Part shown: one piece after another, positions 1-8,069 of the stretch
Numbering within the stretch: position 1 is the stretch's first letter
How the letters are laid out: each line of letters opens with the position of its first letter
Assembly (NCBI GenBank): GCA_018883545.1
Contig: JAHLEH010000010.1
Coordinates: forward strand, 31,253 to 95,252
Direction: 5' to 3'
Source of the DNA: Marixanthotalea marina
GTDB taxonomy: Bacteria; Bacteroidota; Bacteroidia; Flavobacteriales; Flavobacteriaceae
DNA: 64,000 nt
Position numbers and translations under genes: made by a program
Notes under the pieces: model-generated
Seen by the model: only the letters and a program-made list of their open reading frames with translations
Database searches by the model: none
Told to the model about the DNA's origin: nothing

Positions 1-272
1 AAGATTTTTGGTTTGAAATTGCTGCTAATTGGGATTTGGAAGTTAATTTTTGCTATTATTAAATAATAACTTCAGGTAGTTTATTTAAAATATTGGTAAT
101 TAATATTTTAAATATGTATTATAGAAAATATCTATAATGCTTTTTTAGCTGTTTTTAAGTGCTTTAAACTGAAGTTTATTGGCTAATATATAAAAAAATA
201 ATTTATAGCTTACAATTGAAAAAGTATTGAGAAAAAACACTTGGGTTTTGTGCCGAAAATGGTTTTGAAATT

Positions 273-302
273 TCAATTCGTCACCCCTATTTTACAGTTC
301 GG
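273..302 (+). promoter_or_regulatory. Predicted LytTR-family binding site (9-12-9 direct repeat)
   Basis: Two 9-mers, TCAATTCGT (273-281) and ACAGTTCGG (294-302), are separated by exactly 12 bp. The known LytTR half-site pattern is [TA][AC][CA]GTTN[AG][TG] in direct repeats about 12 bp apart; the second copy fits 9/9 and the first 8/9. The same arrangement, with perfect half-sites, lies in front of the two-component operon at 9006. In both cases the distal end of the repeat is 34 bp before a -7-like element. Confidence 0.6.
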
Positions 303-335
303 TTAGTATTAATTTTTGATGCTTGGTTTTAGTTT

Positions 336-343
336 CAATTTTG
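336..343 (+). promoter_or_regulatory. -7-like promoter element (CAATTTTG)
   Basis: CAATTTTG matches the Bacteroidota -7 consensus TAnnTTTG at all but the first base and lies 29 bp before the ATG at 372. There is no well-spaced TTG -33 element at 19 bp, as expected for a promoter that depends on an activator bound just upstream. Confidence 0.4.
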
Positions 344-371
344 TTCTATCAAAAAACAAACAGTTAAAATC

Positions 372-2522
372 ATGCAAAAAATCATCTTCCTATTCATCTT
401 ATTTTTTAGTATCAATTTTTATGCACAACAAACCATTAATGGAAATATTTTCGATTCAAAGAACAATCCAATCGCAGGTGCTAATATTTATTTAGAGGGT
501 ACTTATGATGGTGTGACCTCTAGTGAAAATGGGAATTTCGAATTCACCACATCAGAAACAGGAACCCAAACATTAATTATTTCATTTTTATCGTTTGAAA
601 CGTTTCGACTGGTTGCCGATATTTCCAAAATGAATAACTTAAACATAAAACTGAAAGACGATGTAAGTTCATTGGATGCCGTGGTACTATCCGCCGGAAC
701 GTTTCAAGCGGGCGATAATAGTAAAGTGAATGTTTTAAAACCTTTAGATGTGGTTACCACCGCTAGTGCTTTGGGCGATTTTGTGGGGGCTCTGCAAACC
801 TTGCCAGGTACAACCACAGTGGCTGAAGATGGACGATTGTTTGTGCGTGGCGGTGAGGCTGAGGAAACACAAATTTTTATTGACGGCATTCGCGTATTTA
901 CACCATATACACCCACAACCAACAATGCGCCAACACGAGGTCGCTATTCACCTTTTTTGTTTGATGGGATTACCTTCTCTACGGGAGGTTACTCAGCGGA
1001 ATATGGTCAGGCATTGTCCAGCGTTTTGTTGTTAAATACCATAGATGAACCAGCGCAAGAAGAAACCGATATAGGTGTTATGGGGCTTGGTGCCAGTTTA
1101 GGAAACACTCAAAAATGGGACAATACCTCGCTTAGTTTTAATGCTTCCTATATCAATTTAGCGCTATATAATGCCATTTTCAGCAATAGAAATAATTGGA
1201 TAAAACCTTTTGAAACCGTTTCTGGCGAATCTGTTTTTAGGCAAAGAACCAATAATGGACTATTTAAACTCTACGGCGCTTTTGATGCCTCTAATTTTGA
1301 ATTGACTCAAGAAAACATTAACAGCCCTGAGGATGTAAAATTTAAATTGAACAACAACAACTTTTATTTAAACGGGTCTTATCAAGGTGTATTGGATGAT
1401 AATTGGACTGCTTTCGGTGGATTAAGCTATACTTATGCCAAAAACGCTATGGGTATTGATGATAGAAACATCAAGGACACCGAAAATTCCATGCATGCCA
1501 AACTGAAATTTAAAAATAGAATCAGCAACCGCTTTAAACTCTATTTTGGTGGTGAGTATTTTGCAACCGATTTTAATGAGAACTACAAAGATTTATCGGT
1601 TACAAATACGGATTATGGCTTCAACAACAATATTGCTGGAGCTTTTGTTGAGGCCGATATTTTCTTATCGAAAAACTTGGCTTTCAAAGCAGGGTTGCGT
1701 TCGGAATACACTGCCATTTTTGATAAAATAACAACGTCCCCTCGTTTGTCTTTGGCTTATAAAACGTCGGCTAAAAGTCAGTTATCTTTAGCTTATGGCG
1801 ACTTTTACCAAAATCCGAACAGTGATGTATTGAAGTTTACACAAGATTTGAAACCACAGGCTACCAGCCACTATATTTTAAATTACCAATACAACAATGA
1901 AGGCCAATTGTTTAGAGTGGAAGCTTATTATAAAGATTATAGAAACTTGGTAAAATACAGTGGTGAATTTCCGTCATTCAATAGTGATTTTAACAGTAAT
2001 GGCTATGGCTTTGCCCAAGGAATTGATTTCTTTTGGCGCGATAGTAAAACCATTTCCAATTTCGATTATTGGGTGAGCTATTCCTATTTGGATACAAAAC
2101 GCGATTTTAAAAATTACCCAACCGAAAGCAGACCGAATTTTGCGAACACTCATAACCTGTCTGTGGTTGGTAAATATTGGGTGGACAAATTAAGAAGTCA
2201 AGTAGGTTTTAGCTATGCGTTTGCTTCGGGTCGACCTTATACAAACCCTAATATGGCTGGTTTTTTAAATGAAAAAACCAAGGCATACAATAATCTAAGC
2301 TTGAACTGGGCCTATTTAATAACTGACCAAAAAATACTGTATTTCTCAGTGAATAATGTTTTGGGGTTTAAGAATATTAATGGTTACGAATATGCCAATA
2401 TGCCCACCAATGGTGTTTACGAGCGTACGGCTTTAAGACCTGCGACGGATCAATTCTTTTTTGTTGGTTTCTTCTGGACCATTAGCGATGATAAGAAAAG
2501 CAATCAATTAAATAATTTATAA
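372..2522 (+). CDS. TonB-dependent receptor with carboxypeptidase-regulatory N-terminal domain
   Basis: An outer-membrane protein for energised uptake of an unknown substrate, powered by TonB. Residues 1-19 are a signal peptide ending in YAQ. A CarboxypepD_reg-like beta-sandwich follows (about 20-105), then the plug (about 118-230, with the FVRGGEAEETQIFIDGI segment), then a beta-barrel ending in an aromatic-rich strand (FFFVGFFWTI). At 716 residues it is short for the class, and no SusD partner is adjacent, so it is not a classical polysaccharide-utilisation receptor. Its stop codon abuts the stop of the convergent AraC gene. The LytTR-type site upstream suggests control by the regulator encoded at 11355-12113. 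The substrate cannot be read from the sequence. Confidence 0.9.
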   Translation: MQKIIFLFILFFSINFYAQQTINGNIFDSKNNPIAGANIYLEGTYDGVTSSENGNFEFTTSETGTQTLIISFLSFETFRLVADISKMNNLNIKLKDDVSSLDAVVLSAGTFQAGDNSKVNVLKPLDVVTTASALGDFVGALQTLPGTTTVAEDGRLFVRGGEAEETQIFIDGIRVFTPYTPTTNNAPTRGRYSPFLFDGITFSTGGYSAEYGQALSSVLLLNTIDEPAQEETDIGVMGLGASLGNTQKWDNTSLSFNASYINLALYNAIFSNRNNWIKPFETVSGESVFRQRTNNGLFKLYGAFDASNFELTQENINSPEDVKFKLNNNNFYLNGSYQGVLDDNWTAFGGLSYTYAKNAMGIDDRNIKDTENSMHAKLKFKNRISNRFKLYFGGEYFATDFNENYKDLSVTNTDYGFNNNIAGAFVEADIFLSKNLAFKAGLRSEYTAIFDKITTSPRLSLAYKTSAKSQLSLAYGDFYQNPNSDVLKFTQDLKPQATSHYILNYQYNNEGQLFRVEAYYKDYRNLVKYSGEFPSFNSDFNSNGYGFAQGIDFFWRDSKTISNFDYWVSYSYLDTKRDFKNYPTESRPNFANTHNLSVVGKYWVDKLRSQVGFSYAFASGRPYTNPNMAGFLNEKTKAYNNLSLNWAYLITDQKILYFSVNNVLGFKNINGYEYANMPTNGVYERTALRPATDQFFFVGFFWTISDDKKSNQLNNL

Positions 2523-3413
2523 TTAACTGGCAACCGCTCTGCCAAATCCAACTGTTTCTCGGTAAACTTGTGGTGATACTTGGGCATTTTTTTTGAAAAA
2601 GCGACTGAAATAATAAGGGTCTTCATAGCCCAATTCAAAAGCGATTTCTTTCACGCTTTTGTTGGTAAGGTATAGTTCTCGTTTTGCTTCAATAATAATG
2701 CGTTCTGAAATTAAATCAGTAAGTGTTTTATCAAAATAATCCTTTGTTAATTTCCCCAACGATTTTGTGCTAATAGTGAGCATTTCGGCATATTCGCTGG
2801 CTGTATGCTTGGTTTTGTAATGGATATTGATGTAATCTTTTAACTTTTGAAGGATAAAAGGTTCATTGTTTTCATCGACAGATTCCTGAACTTTTTGTAC
2901 TTCAGTGTCAACACTATTTTTTAGTCTTGATGCCGTTATCAAAAATATTTTCAAATAAGAAATCAACAATTCGTATTGAGCCAACTCGGGGTTTTGCATT
3001 TCCTCGCGCATTTGCTGTGTTAATAGCTCGAATTTGTTGCTGGTTGCTTTATCTAATTTCAATAAGGGCGGGTCATAAATATTGTTGAAAAGCACACCGT
3101 CGCAGGCTACCTCTTTTTGATGCTTAAAAATGCAAAAGAAATCAGGATGGAAATTTATAACAACTCCTTTAATTGTATCATTTGGTTTTAAGAGGAAAGG
3201 TTGGTGTGGTGAAAACGATAGTAATGTGTTCTCTTGAAAATGGTACTCATTAAAATCGGCATTCACCACCCCGCTTCCATCGGTGATCCAAATCAGCGAA
3301 TAGTGGCTTAAACGCTGAATGCCATCATACAAATCGTTTTCAATCGCTTGTATTTTAAAGGCGGTTTTGCCCGTTGTAGGGTGTACTAATGTTAATGGGT
3401 TGTTGCTAATCAT
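2523..3413 (-). CDS. AraC-family transcriptional regulator
   Basis: A 296-residue regulator with an N-terminal cupin-like sensor region (about 20-170) and a C-terminal AraC/XylS double helix-turn-helix (about 190-290; the SVKEIAFELGYEDPYYFSRFFKK signature lies in its second half). It is the last gene of a minus-strand series that begins with the AhpD-like gene at 4741. The gap to the NTF2-like gene is 8 bp, so co-transcription is likely. Direct repeats upstream of that operon (4810-4837) have the 21-bp spacing typical of AraC-family sites, which suggests self-control. The inducer is unknown. Confidence 0.92.
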   Translation of the reverse strand: MISNNPLTLVHPTTGKTAFKIQAIENDLYDGIQRLSHYSLIWITDGSGVVNADFNEYHFQENTLLSFSPHQPFLLKPNDTIKGVVINFHPDFFCIFKHQKEVACDGVLFNNIYDPPLLKLDKATSNKFELLTQQMREEMQNPELAQYELLISYLKIFLITASRLKNSVDTEVQKVQESVDENNEPFILQKLKDYINIHYKTKHTASEYAEMLTISTKSLGKLTKDYFDKTLTDLISERIIIEAKRELYLTNKSVKEIAFELGYEDPYYFSRFFKKNAQVSPQVYRETVGFGRAVAS

Positions 3414-3421
3414 GCCTAAAT

Positions 3422-3841
3422 TTAAGTAAACTTTCTGTCTTCGGTTTCTATGGCTAAGTCGTTAATACTGGCAAAACGTTTCTGCATGAGTCCATTTTTA
3501 TCGAATTCCCATAATTCGTTGCCATAGGCTCTAAACCATTCACCGTTTTCAATTTGGTATTCGTATTCAAACCTTACGGCTATTCGGTTTTCCCTAAAAC
3601 CCCATAGTTCTTTTTTCAGTTTATAGTTTTTCTCTTTTTTCCATTTTTCTGTTAGGAATGCTTCAATTTCTTTTCTGCCGTTTATAAATAGTGTTCTATT
3701 GCGCCACTCAGAATCTATGGTATACGCTTGGGCTACCTTTTTGGGATCTTTGCTATTCCAGGCATCTTCTGCCATTTGTACTTTTTGAAGGGCCGTTTCC
3801 ATGGTAAATGGCGGTAATGGGTATTTTATTTCTGTTTCCAT
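3422..3841 (-). CDS. NTF2-like / DUF1348 family protein
   Basis: A 139-residue cone-shaped alpha+beta protein of the nuclear transport factor 2 fold. The [20 protein letters not shown] and [14 protein letters not shown] segments match the DUF1348 group, whose biochemical role is not settled. I chose the ATG at 3841; the frame stays open to 3883, but that would overlap the upstream CxxC gene, whose stop is at 3855. It sits between that gene and the AraC regulator in one apparent operon. No catalytic residues can be assigned. Confidence 0.8.
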   Translation of the reverse strand: METEIKYPLPPFTMETALQKVQMAEDAWNSKDPKKVAQAYTIDSEWRNRTLFINGRKEIEAFLTEKWKKEKNYKLKKELWGFRENRIAVRFEYEYQIENGEWFRAYGNELWEFDKNGLMQKRFASINDLAIETEDRKFT

Positions 3842-3854
3842 ATTTATATTTTTA

Positions 3855-4124
3855 TTAGTTCTCGCAAATTTCGAAACACACATTGCATACGAGTTTTTTT
3901 TCTTTATGTAGTTGAATGCCTTTTAGATTTTGTTCAACATAGGATGTAATCCAGCCTTTTTTATGTGCTAAATCTTTAAAGGTTTCAGCTTTTATAGCTT
4001 TGTGAAAATTGCCGCCATATTCCTGTCTTCCCCAACAATTCGGACAAAAATTTTCTGGAGCTTGTCGCTTATGCTTATTGGGATTGTTGTTTAAGTAGGC
4101 GATGATGTTTTTAACTAAATCCAT
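3855..4124 (-). CDS. Small CxxC-pair protein, conserved in flavobacteria
   Basis: 89 residues with two CxxC pairs, CPNC near residue 27 and CNVC near residue 81, plus a further C at 86. A structural zinc or a redox site is likely. I recognise no named domain and assign no function. Between the pairs there is a helical stretch rich in K and E. It follows the AhpD-like gene by about 70 bp, with a hairpin between them at 4151-4184, so it may be transcribed partly from its own promoter. Confidence 0.7.
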   Translation of the reverse strand: MDLVKNIIAYLNNNPNKHKRQAPENFCPNCWGRQEYGGNFHKAIKAETFKDLAHKKGWITSYVEQNLKGIQLHKEKKLVCNVCFEICEN

Positions 4125-4150
4125 TGTATGATGGTTTTAAAAGATTTAAA

Positions 4151-4184
4151 AAAGGAAGTGTGCAAAAACAAACTTCCTTTTTTA
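4151..4184 (-). terminator. Intrinsic terminator after the AhpD-like gene
   Basis: The inverted repeat GGAAGT ... ACTTCC is flanked by A- and T-runs on both sides, just past the stop at 4196 on the minus strand. It could work in both directions, but only the minus strand has a gene reading into it. It may attenuate rather than abolish expression of the genes downstream. Confidence 0.6.
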
Positions 4185-4195
4185 TTTTGAATAAT

Positions 4196-4741
4196 TTAAA
4201 TGCTTTCAGCAAGTGGAAAATCTACAGGCACTTTTGTTAAGTTGTGTAAATAGTTCATTGCTGTTTTGTCGCTAATTTGAAGAATTAGATCTACAAGATT
4301 TTCATTGGTATAACCTTGAGCAAAAAATGCTTCCACGTTTTCTTCTGATGCTACACCTCGGTTTTCGGTGAGATCAGCAGCCAATTTTACCAAAGCGTCT
4401 AATTTTGGGTTTTCGCTTTGCGCTTTTCTAATATCCAACAATTGAACATCTGTAAAACCATTCATTTTACCAATTACCGTGTGGGCGCTTTGGCAATACA
4501 CACAACCATTTACTTGGCTTACAATTAGGTTTATAGCTTCCTTTTCTTTGTTAGAAAATGATGTTTTAGCATTTTGATAATCTAAATAGCGTTTTAAGCC
4601 ATGCTCAGAATAACCAATAGTCGCATAAAGGTTTGGTACAAAACCAAGTGCTTTGTTTAGGCTGTCGAAAATCTCTTGGTTTGTTGGTGCTACTTCATTT
4701 CTGGTAGGAACTTTAAATTCCAAAGTTGATACGTTTTCCAT
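4196..4741 (-). CDS. Carboxymuconolactone decarboxylase-like (AhpD-type) protein
   Basis: A 181-residue all-helical CMD/AhpD-fold protein. The redox-active CxxC is CVYC (about residues 101-104) followed by QSAH, with the proton-relay histidine four residues on, as in the AhpD/YciW peroxidase-associated group. It is probably a peroxidase or disulfide reductase rather than a true decarboxylase. It is the first gene of the operon that ends with the AraC regulator, and its promoter region holds direct repeats and a palindrome (listed separately). Confidence 0.85.
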   Translation of the reverse strand: MENVSTLEFKVPTRNEVAPTNQEIFDSLNKALGFVPNLYATIGYSEHGLKRYLDYQNAKTSFSNKEKEAINLIVSQVNGCVYCQSAHTVIGKMNGFTDVQLLDIRKAQSENPKLDALVKLAADLTENRGVASEENVEAFFAQGYTNENLVDLILQISDKTAMNYLHNLTKVPVDFPLAESI

Positions 4742-4763
4742 TTTTTCTGTTTTAAAATTCTTT

Positions 4764-4777
4764 TGTCACTATTGACA
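4764..4777. promoter_or_regulatory. Operator-like palindrome TGTCACTATTGACA
   Basis: TGTCA-N4-TGACA is a perfect 5+5 inverted repeat. It lies 23-36 bp upstream of the AhpD-like ATG and directly downstream of a -7-like CATCTTTG (4781-4788, minus strand), so it would cover the transcription start. That is a typical repressor position. Confidence 0.4.
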
Positions 4778-4809
4778 TTGCAAAGATGAAACAGAAGCCT
4801 ATTGGAAAA

Positions 4810-4837
4810 AATGGACGGATGCCGTTAATGAATGGAC
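4810..4837 (-). promoter_or_regulatory. Tandem AATGGAC repeats, AraC-type spacing
   Basis: AATGGAC occurs at 4810-4816 and again at 4831-4837, 21 bp apart in the same orientation, i.e. two helical turns. The proximal copy overlaps the place where the -33 element would be, relative to the -7-like element at 4781-4788. This is the geometry of AraC-family activator sites, and an AraC gene closes the operon. The assignment is inference from position and spacing. Confidence 0.4.
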
Positions 4838-4889
4838 AATTTTCTATGAGGCTTAGTTTTGGAGAAAACCCCAGATATGTAAGTCTATT

Positions 4890-5423
4890 TTAATCTAATA
4901 ATATTTTGATTTCTTTAATGGGAAATGATTTTTCATTGTTACTATAAACGGTTTCGCAATTTCCCCAAATGGTAATGGTAGGGTTTTCGAGAAGCAATAT
5001 TTTATCTATACTATCGCTTATTTTTAACTCAGGGATTTCAAAAATAATTTTGTCAACAGATTCTTTTATAAAACCATTAAAACTTTTCACAAAAGGTTTT
5101 TCTGGGCTGATTATATACTCATCAATATAATCGTTGTTGTCTCCAAATAAACTGGAGCCTTCTGTGAAGGTTGTTTTAAGTCTTTGTTGAAAACCATCAT
5201 TATCTTGTTTGATAAGGAACAAAAAATCAACGTTGCTCATGTTTTTGTAAAATCGAATATTTTTTTCAACTTCACTAGAAATTTTTATAGTCAACTTAAA
5301 CTCATCATTAACCTGATATGTTGCTTTGTCAGTTTCGAGCTCGAGACTGGTTTCTGAAAAATCATTTTTTGAACAACTTAAAGTTGAAATAAAAAGTAGA
5401 AACATTAAACTGCCTTTTTTCAT
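4890..5423 (-). CDS. Predicted lipoprotein of unknown function
   Basis: 177 residues. The N-terminus MKKGSLMFLLFISTLSC is a lipoprotein signal with the lipobox cysteine at residue 17, so the product is probably membrane-anchored and exported. The rest is beta-rich and charged, with no family I recognise. It shares orientation with the DUF2490 gene 42 bp upstream. Confidence 0.7.
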   Translation of the reverse strand: MKKGSLMFLLFISTLSCSKNDFSETSLELETDKATYQVNDEFKLTIKISSEVEKNIRFYKNMSNVDFLFLIKQDNDGFQQRLKTTFTEGSSLFGDNNDYIDEYIISPEKPFVKSFNGFIKESVDKIIFEIPELKISDSIDKILLLENPTITIWGNCETVYSNNEKSFPIKEIKILLD

Positions 5424-5465
5424 TTTTATTTATTAGGATTATGTCAAATATAAGAGTTTACATTT

Positions 5466-6203
5466 TTAATTATCACTCAAATCTATACTATGCCTTACCT
5501 GTAGCCAGAATACTTGTGTATGTTTATATAAGCCTTGCGTTGTCGTAGCGGCGTATCGGTTATTCCAAGTAGGGGCTAATAATATGTTTTTGTTAAGTTG
5601 AAATGTTGGACTTATGGTAAATCTGTTTTGGTTGAAAATAGTATGACCGATATTATTCCCAACATTTATAAAAAGTTCGTCGCCAATGGTGATTGAAAAT
5701 TTGCTATAAGGATTGTTTTTAGACAAATTGCATATTGGTAAACTTACCGATACACTGTATCTAAACCGCATGTTAAAGGTGTTTTCTTGTGGTATGCCAA
5801 CCTTGTTTAAAGGGTTAAAAAAACGTTCTTCTATGCGCAATCTTTGGTTTAATTTTATTTTACTAAACGTGGTTTTAAATAAAAGTTCTTGGTGGGGGCG
5901 GTATTCAACTAGATTTAAATGGTTTTTTGAATAAAAGCCAATATAGGCAAATCCACCAGCAAGTCTTAAATTTTGATTTAATGAATAACCAATACCTGTT
6001 CTTATTAAGAATTGGGAGTTTTCGTTAAAACCGTCTTTCCATCTAAAACTGATGTCGTTTAGAAGTGTCCAATCTGTGTTTATTTGTGCTTCACTGTAAT
6101 ATTGTAACCACTGTTGGTTGTCGTGTGATGTGGTTCTGTCTTGTGCAAAAAGGCAATTCGCCGCAAAAGAAAGCGTGATGCCAATAAACTTTCTAAATGT
6201 CAC
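5466..6203 (-). CDS. DUF2490 family outer-membrane beta-barrel protein
   Basis: 245 residues with a signal peptide (cleavage after CLFAQ, residue 21). Short amphipathic strands follow, including NQQWLQYYSEAQI and the RLRIEERFF pattern typical of DUF2490, a flavobacterial outer-membrane family of unknown function. Its first 11 bases overlap the end of the TerC-like gene, so the two are probably translationally coupled. No substrate or partner is evident. Confidence 0.8.
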   Translation of the reverse strand: MTFRKFIGITLSFAANCLFAQDRTTSHDNQQWLQYYSEAQINTDWTLLNDISFRWKDGFNENSQFLIRTGIGYSLNQNLRLAGGFAYIGFYSKNHLNLVEYRPHQELLFKTTFSKIKLNQRLRIEERFFNPLNKVGIPQENTFNMRFRYSVSVSLPICNLSKNNPYSKFSITIGDELFINVGNNIGHTIFNQNRFTISPTFQLNKNILLAPTWNNRYAATTTQGLYKHTQVFWLQVRHSIDLSDN

Positions 6204-7146
6204 TTTTAGTTTTGCTTTTAATGTTCAGCATAGATATGTAAATACCTACGCCCAACGAAAGTCCAATGAAAGCTAATGAGAACCATTCTGGCAATTCCAA
6301 GTATTCGGCAGTTATAAGCTTTAACGATACAAATAAAAGTATGGCAAAAACGCTGTATTTAAGGTATGCGAACTTTTCGAGCATATTGGCCAAGAAAAAG
6401 TAAAGGGAGCGTAAGCCCATGATAGCAAAAATATTGGAGCTATAAACGATATACTCGTCTGTGGTAATAGATAGAATGGCAGGAATGCTATCTAAAGCAA
6501 AAAGTAAGTCGGTAAATTCAATGGTAATTAAAGCGCCAAAAAGGCCTGTAAATACACGTTTGCCATCAACCTTAGTCATAAACTTATCACCGTCCAATAC
6601 TTTGCTTAACCTTAATAATTTAGCAATGCCTTTGGGTTTGCCGGTTTCTTTGTGTTCTACATCACTTTTAAGCATTTTTATGGCCGTGAATAAAAGGAAT
6701 AGTCCAAAAACAATGCTCATGCCGTGAATGTTGTTCATAAGGGTGAGTCCCAAGTGAATTAATACGCCCCTAAAGACAATGGCGCCCAAAATACCCAAAA
6801 ACAAAAGGTTGTGTTGGTGTTTATTTGGAATTTTAAACGATGTAAAAATGGCTGCAATTACAAAGAGGTTATCTACACTAAGCGATAACTCAACCATGTA
6901 ACCAGTAAGATAGTTGAAAACAGCTTTTGTAGGTGTAAGGTTGTTGGTATTTGCAATATGGCCACTGTTGTAAAACCAATAGACCAAAATAGAAAACAAT
7001 AGACCATTGGATATAAAGAAAATGGTTTCAAAAACAGCCCTTTTCATACTTGAGGCTTCACCTTTTTTATGTAAGACGAAAAAATCCAAGAATAATAGTA
7101 CCAAGGCGTATACTAGTAAAATAATCCAAGGCATTAAGTTTTCCAT
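6193..7146 (-). CDS. TerC/Alx-family integral membrane protein
   Basis: 317 residues with about eight or nine membrane helices. The family signature is present: ELSLSVDNLFV in an early helix and EFTDLLFALDSIPAI in a later one, each with acidic residues inside the membrane. Members export manganese or other metals, often in response to alkaline pH or metal stress. A cytoplasmic loop (about residues 160-200) is rich in K. It is the first gene of a two-gene unit with the overlapping DUF2490 gene. Confidence 0.9.
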   Translation of the reverse strand: MENLMPWIILLVYALVLLFLDFFVLHKKGEASSMKRAVFETIFFISNGLLFSILVYWFYNSGHIANTNNLTPTKAVFNYLTGYMVELSLSVDNLFVIAAIFTSFKIPNKHQHNLLFLGILGAIVFRGVLIHLGLTLMNNIHGMSIVFGLFLLFTAIKMLKSDVEHKETGKPKGIAKLLRLSKVLDGDKFMTKVDGKRVFTGLFGALITIEFTDLLFALDSIPAILSITTDEYIVYSSNIFAIMGLRSLYFFLANMLEKFAYLKYSVFAILLFVSLKLITAEYLELPEWFSLAFIGLSLGVGIYISMLNIKSKTKSDI

Positions 7147-7440
7147 AGCAATTCCAAATAGAATTTATAGTGACTTTACAAGTTTATATACAACGAAATT
7201 AAGTGTTTTTGTGTCACTATTTACATTTTATAATTAAAATATTTAGAAATCTGTGTATGAGTATTTTATATTGAAAATTTGACAGTTTTTTCAGGGTTTA
7301 AAGTGTAAAAGTGTCATGTTTGTGTTAAATGAGACTTAAAATAAGGAGCCAAATCTGCCATATTGTAATTTGGTATTTTTTTTGTCCCATTTATAACGAA
7401 TTTATAAATAAAATAATGTTTAACTAAAAATTTTTTAATT

Positions 7441-7923
7441 ATGAGCAATTTAGCAACAGTAACAAAAAATGGAGGTTTAACAACAGCTAATAAAAATAGA
7501 TTGTCGAACTTCCCGAATTTATCGACTTGGTTAGAAGATTTCCCACTAGGAGATTTTCCATCTTTGTTCTCTACAAATTTCAACACCGGTATTTCGCTTC
7601 CTAAAGTGAACATTAAAGAAGTAGCCGATGCATTTGTAGTGGAGATGGCCGTACCTGGATTAAAAAAATCAGATTTTAAAATAGATTTAGATAACCATGT
7701 ACTTTCCATTTCGGCAGAACTTAAAGAAGAAAATGAGGAAAAAGAAACAGGATATACCCGTAGGGAATTTGGTTACTCCTCATTCAAAAGAACGTTTACC
7801 TTACCAGAAACTGTAGACGACAATAAAATTAAGGCAAACTACAAAGAAGGTATTTTGTCTGTAAACCTTCCTAAAAAAGAAGAAGCCAAACAAAAACCAG
7901 CAAGAACCATAGATATTTCCTAA
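7441..7923 (+). CDS. Small heat-shock protein, Hsp20/alpha-crystallin family
   Basis: 160 residues. The alpha-crystallin domain spans about 55-150, with VKEVADAFVVEMAVPGLKK at its start and the GILSVNLPK strand near the end. It is an ATP-independent holdase that keeps unfolded proteins soluble in the cytoplasm. A strong hairpin terminator follows (7961-7992). The 294 bp upstream hold no other gene; I saw no recognisable CIRCE-type repeat there. The start is the first ATG of the frame. Confidence 0.95.
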   Translation: MSNLATVTKNGGLTTANKNRLSNFPNLSTWLEDFPLGDFPSLFSTNFNTGISLPKVNIKEVADAFVVEMAVPGLKKSDFKIDLDNHVLSISAELKEENEEKETGYTRREFGYSSFKRTFTLPETVDDNKIKANYKEGILSVNLPKKEEAKQKPARTIDIS

Positions 7924-7960
7924 GGTTTAAAAGACAAGTATATTTGTAGTTCAATTTTAC

Positions 7961-7992
7961 AGCCGTCAAAGTTTTTGACGGCTTTTTTTTTT
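7961..7992 (+). terminator. Intrinsic terminator of the Hsp20 gene
   Basis: AGCCGTCAAA and its near-complement TTGACGGCT form a 9-bp stem followed by ten T residues, 38 bp after the stop codon. Confidence 0.9.
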
Positions 7993-8002
7993 GAATGGTT
8001 TA

Positions 8003-8018
8003 TATGACAATTGTCATA
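8003..8018. promoter_or_regulatory. Perfect 16-bp palindrome TATGACAATTGTCATA
   Basis: The two 8-base halves are exact complements. It ends two bases before a possible -33 TTG (8020-8022), which is 17 bp from TACCTTTA (8040-8047), a -7-like element of the tonB gene at 8069. The size and position fit an operator; the binding protein is unknown. Confidence 0.5.
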
Positions 8019-8027
8019 GTTGGTTAT

Positions 8028-8069
8028 TGACTATTAAAATACCTTTATCTTATTAAAAATCAATAGTCA
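8028..8069 (+). promoter_or_regulatory. Inverted repeat reaching into the tonB start codon
   Basis: TGACTATT (8028-8035) pairs with AATAGTCA (8062-8069), and the second arm contains the A of the ATG at 8069. The -7 element lies between the arms, so only a transcript starting further upstream could form this hairpin; as DNA it could be an operator pair. Confidence 0.3.

Larger units (their letters stand above)
1..371. other. Left-edge non-coding stretch and 5' region of the TonB receptor gene
   Basis: No convincing complete gene lies here. One plus-strand frame is open from the window edge to a stop at 60-62 and reads like a protein tail rich in D, E, W and F; it may be the end of a gene cut by the window, but 19 codons cannot decide this. 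The rest is very AT-rich. Positions 273-302 hold a LytTR-type direct repeat and 336-343 a -7-like element, both listed separately. Confidence 0.5.

Noticed and set aside
7314..7709. Open frame of 131 codons on the minus strand over the Hsp20 gene
   Set aside because: It is antisense to a clear alpha-crystallin domain gene and has no protein-like features; a shadow of that gene.
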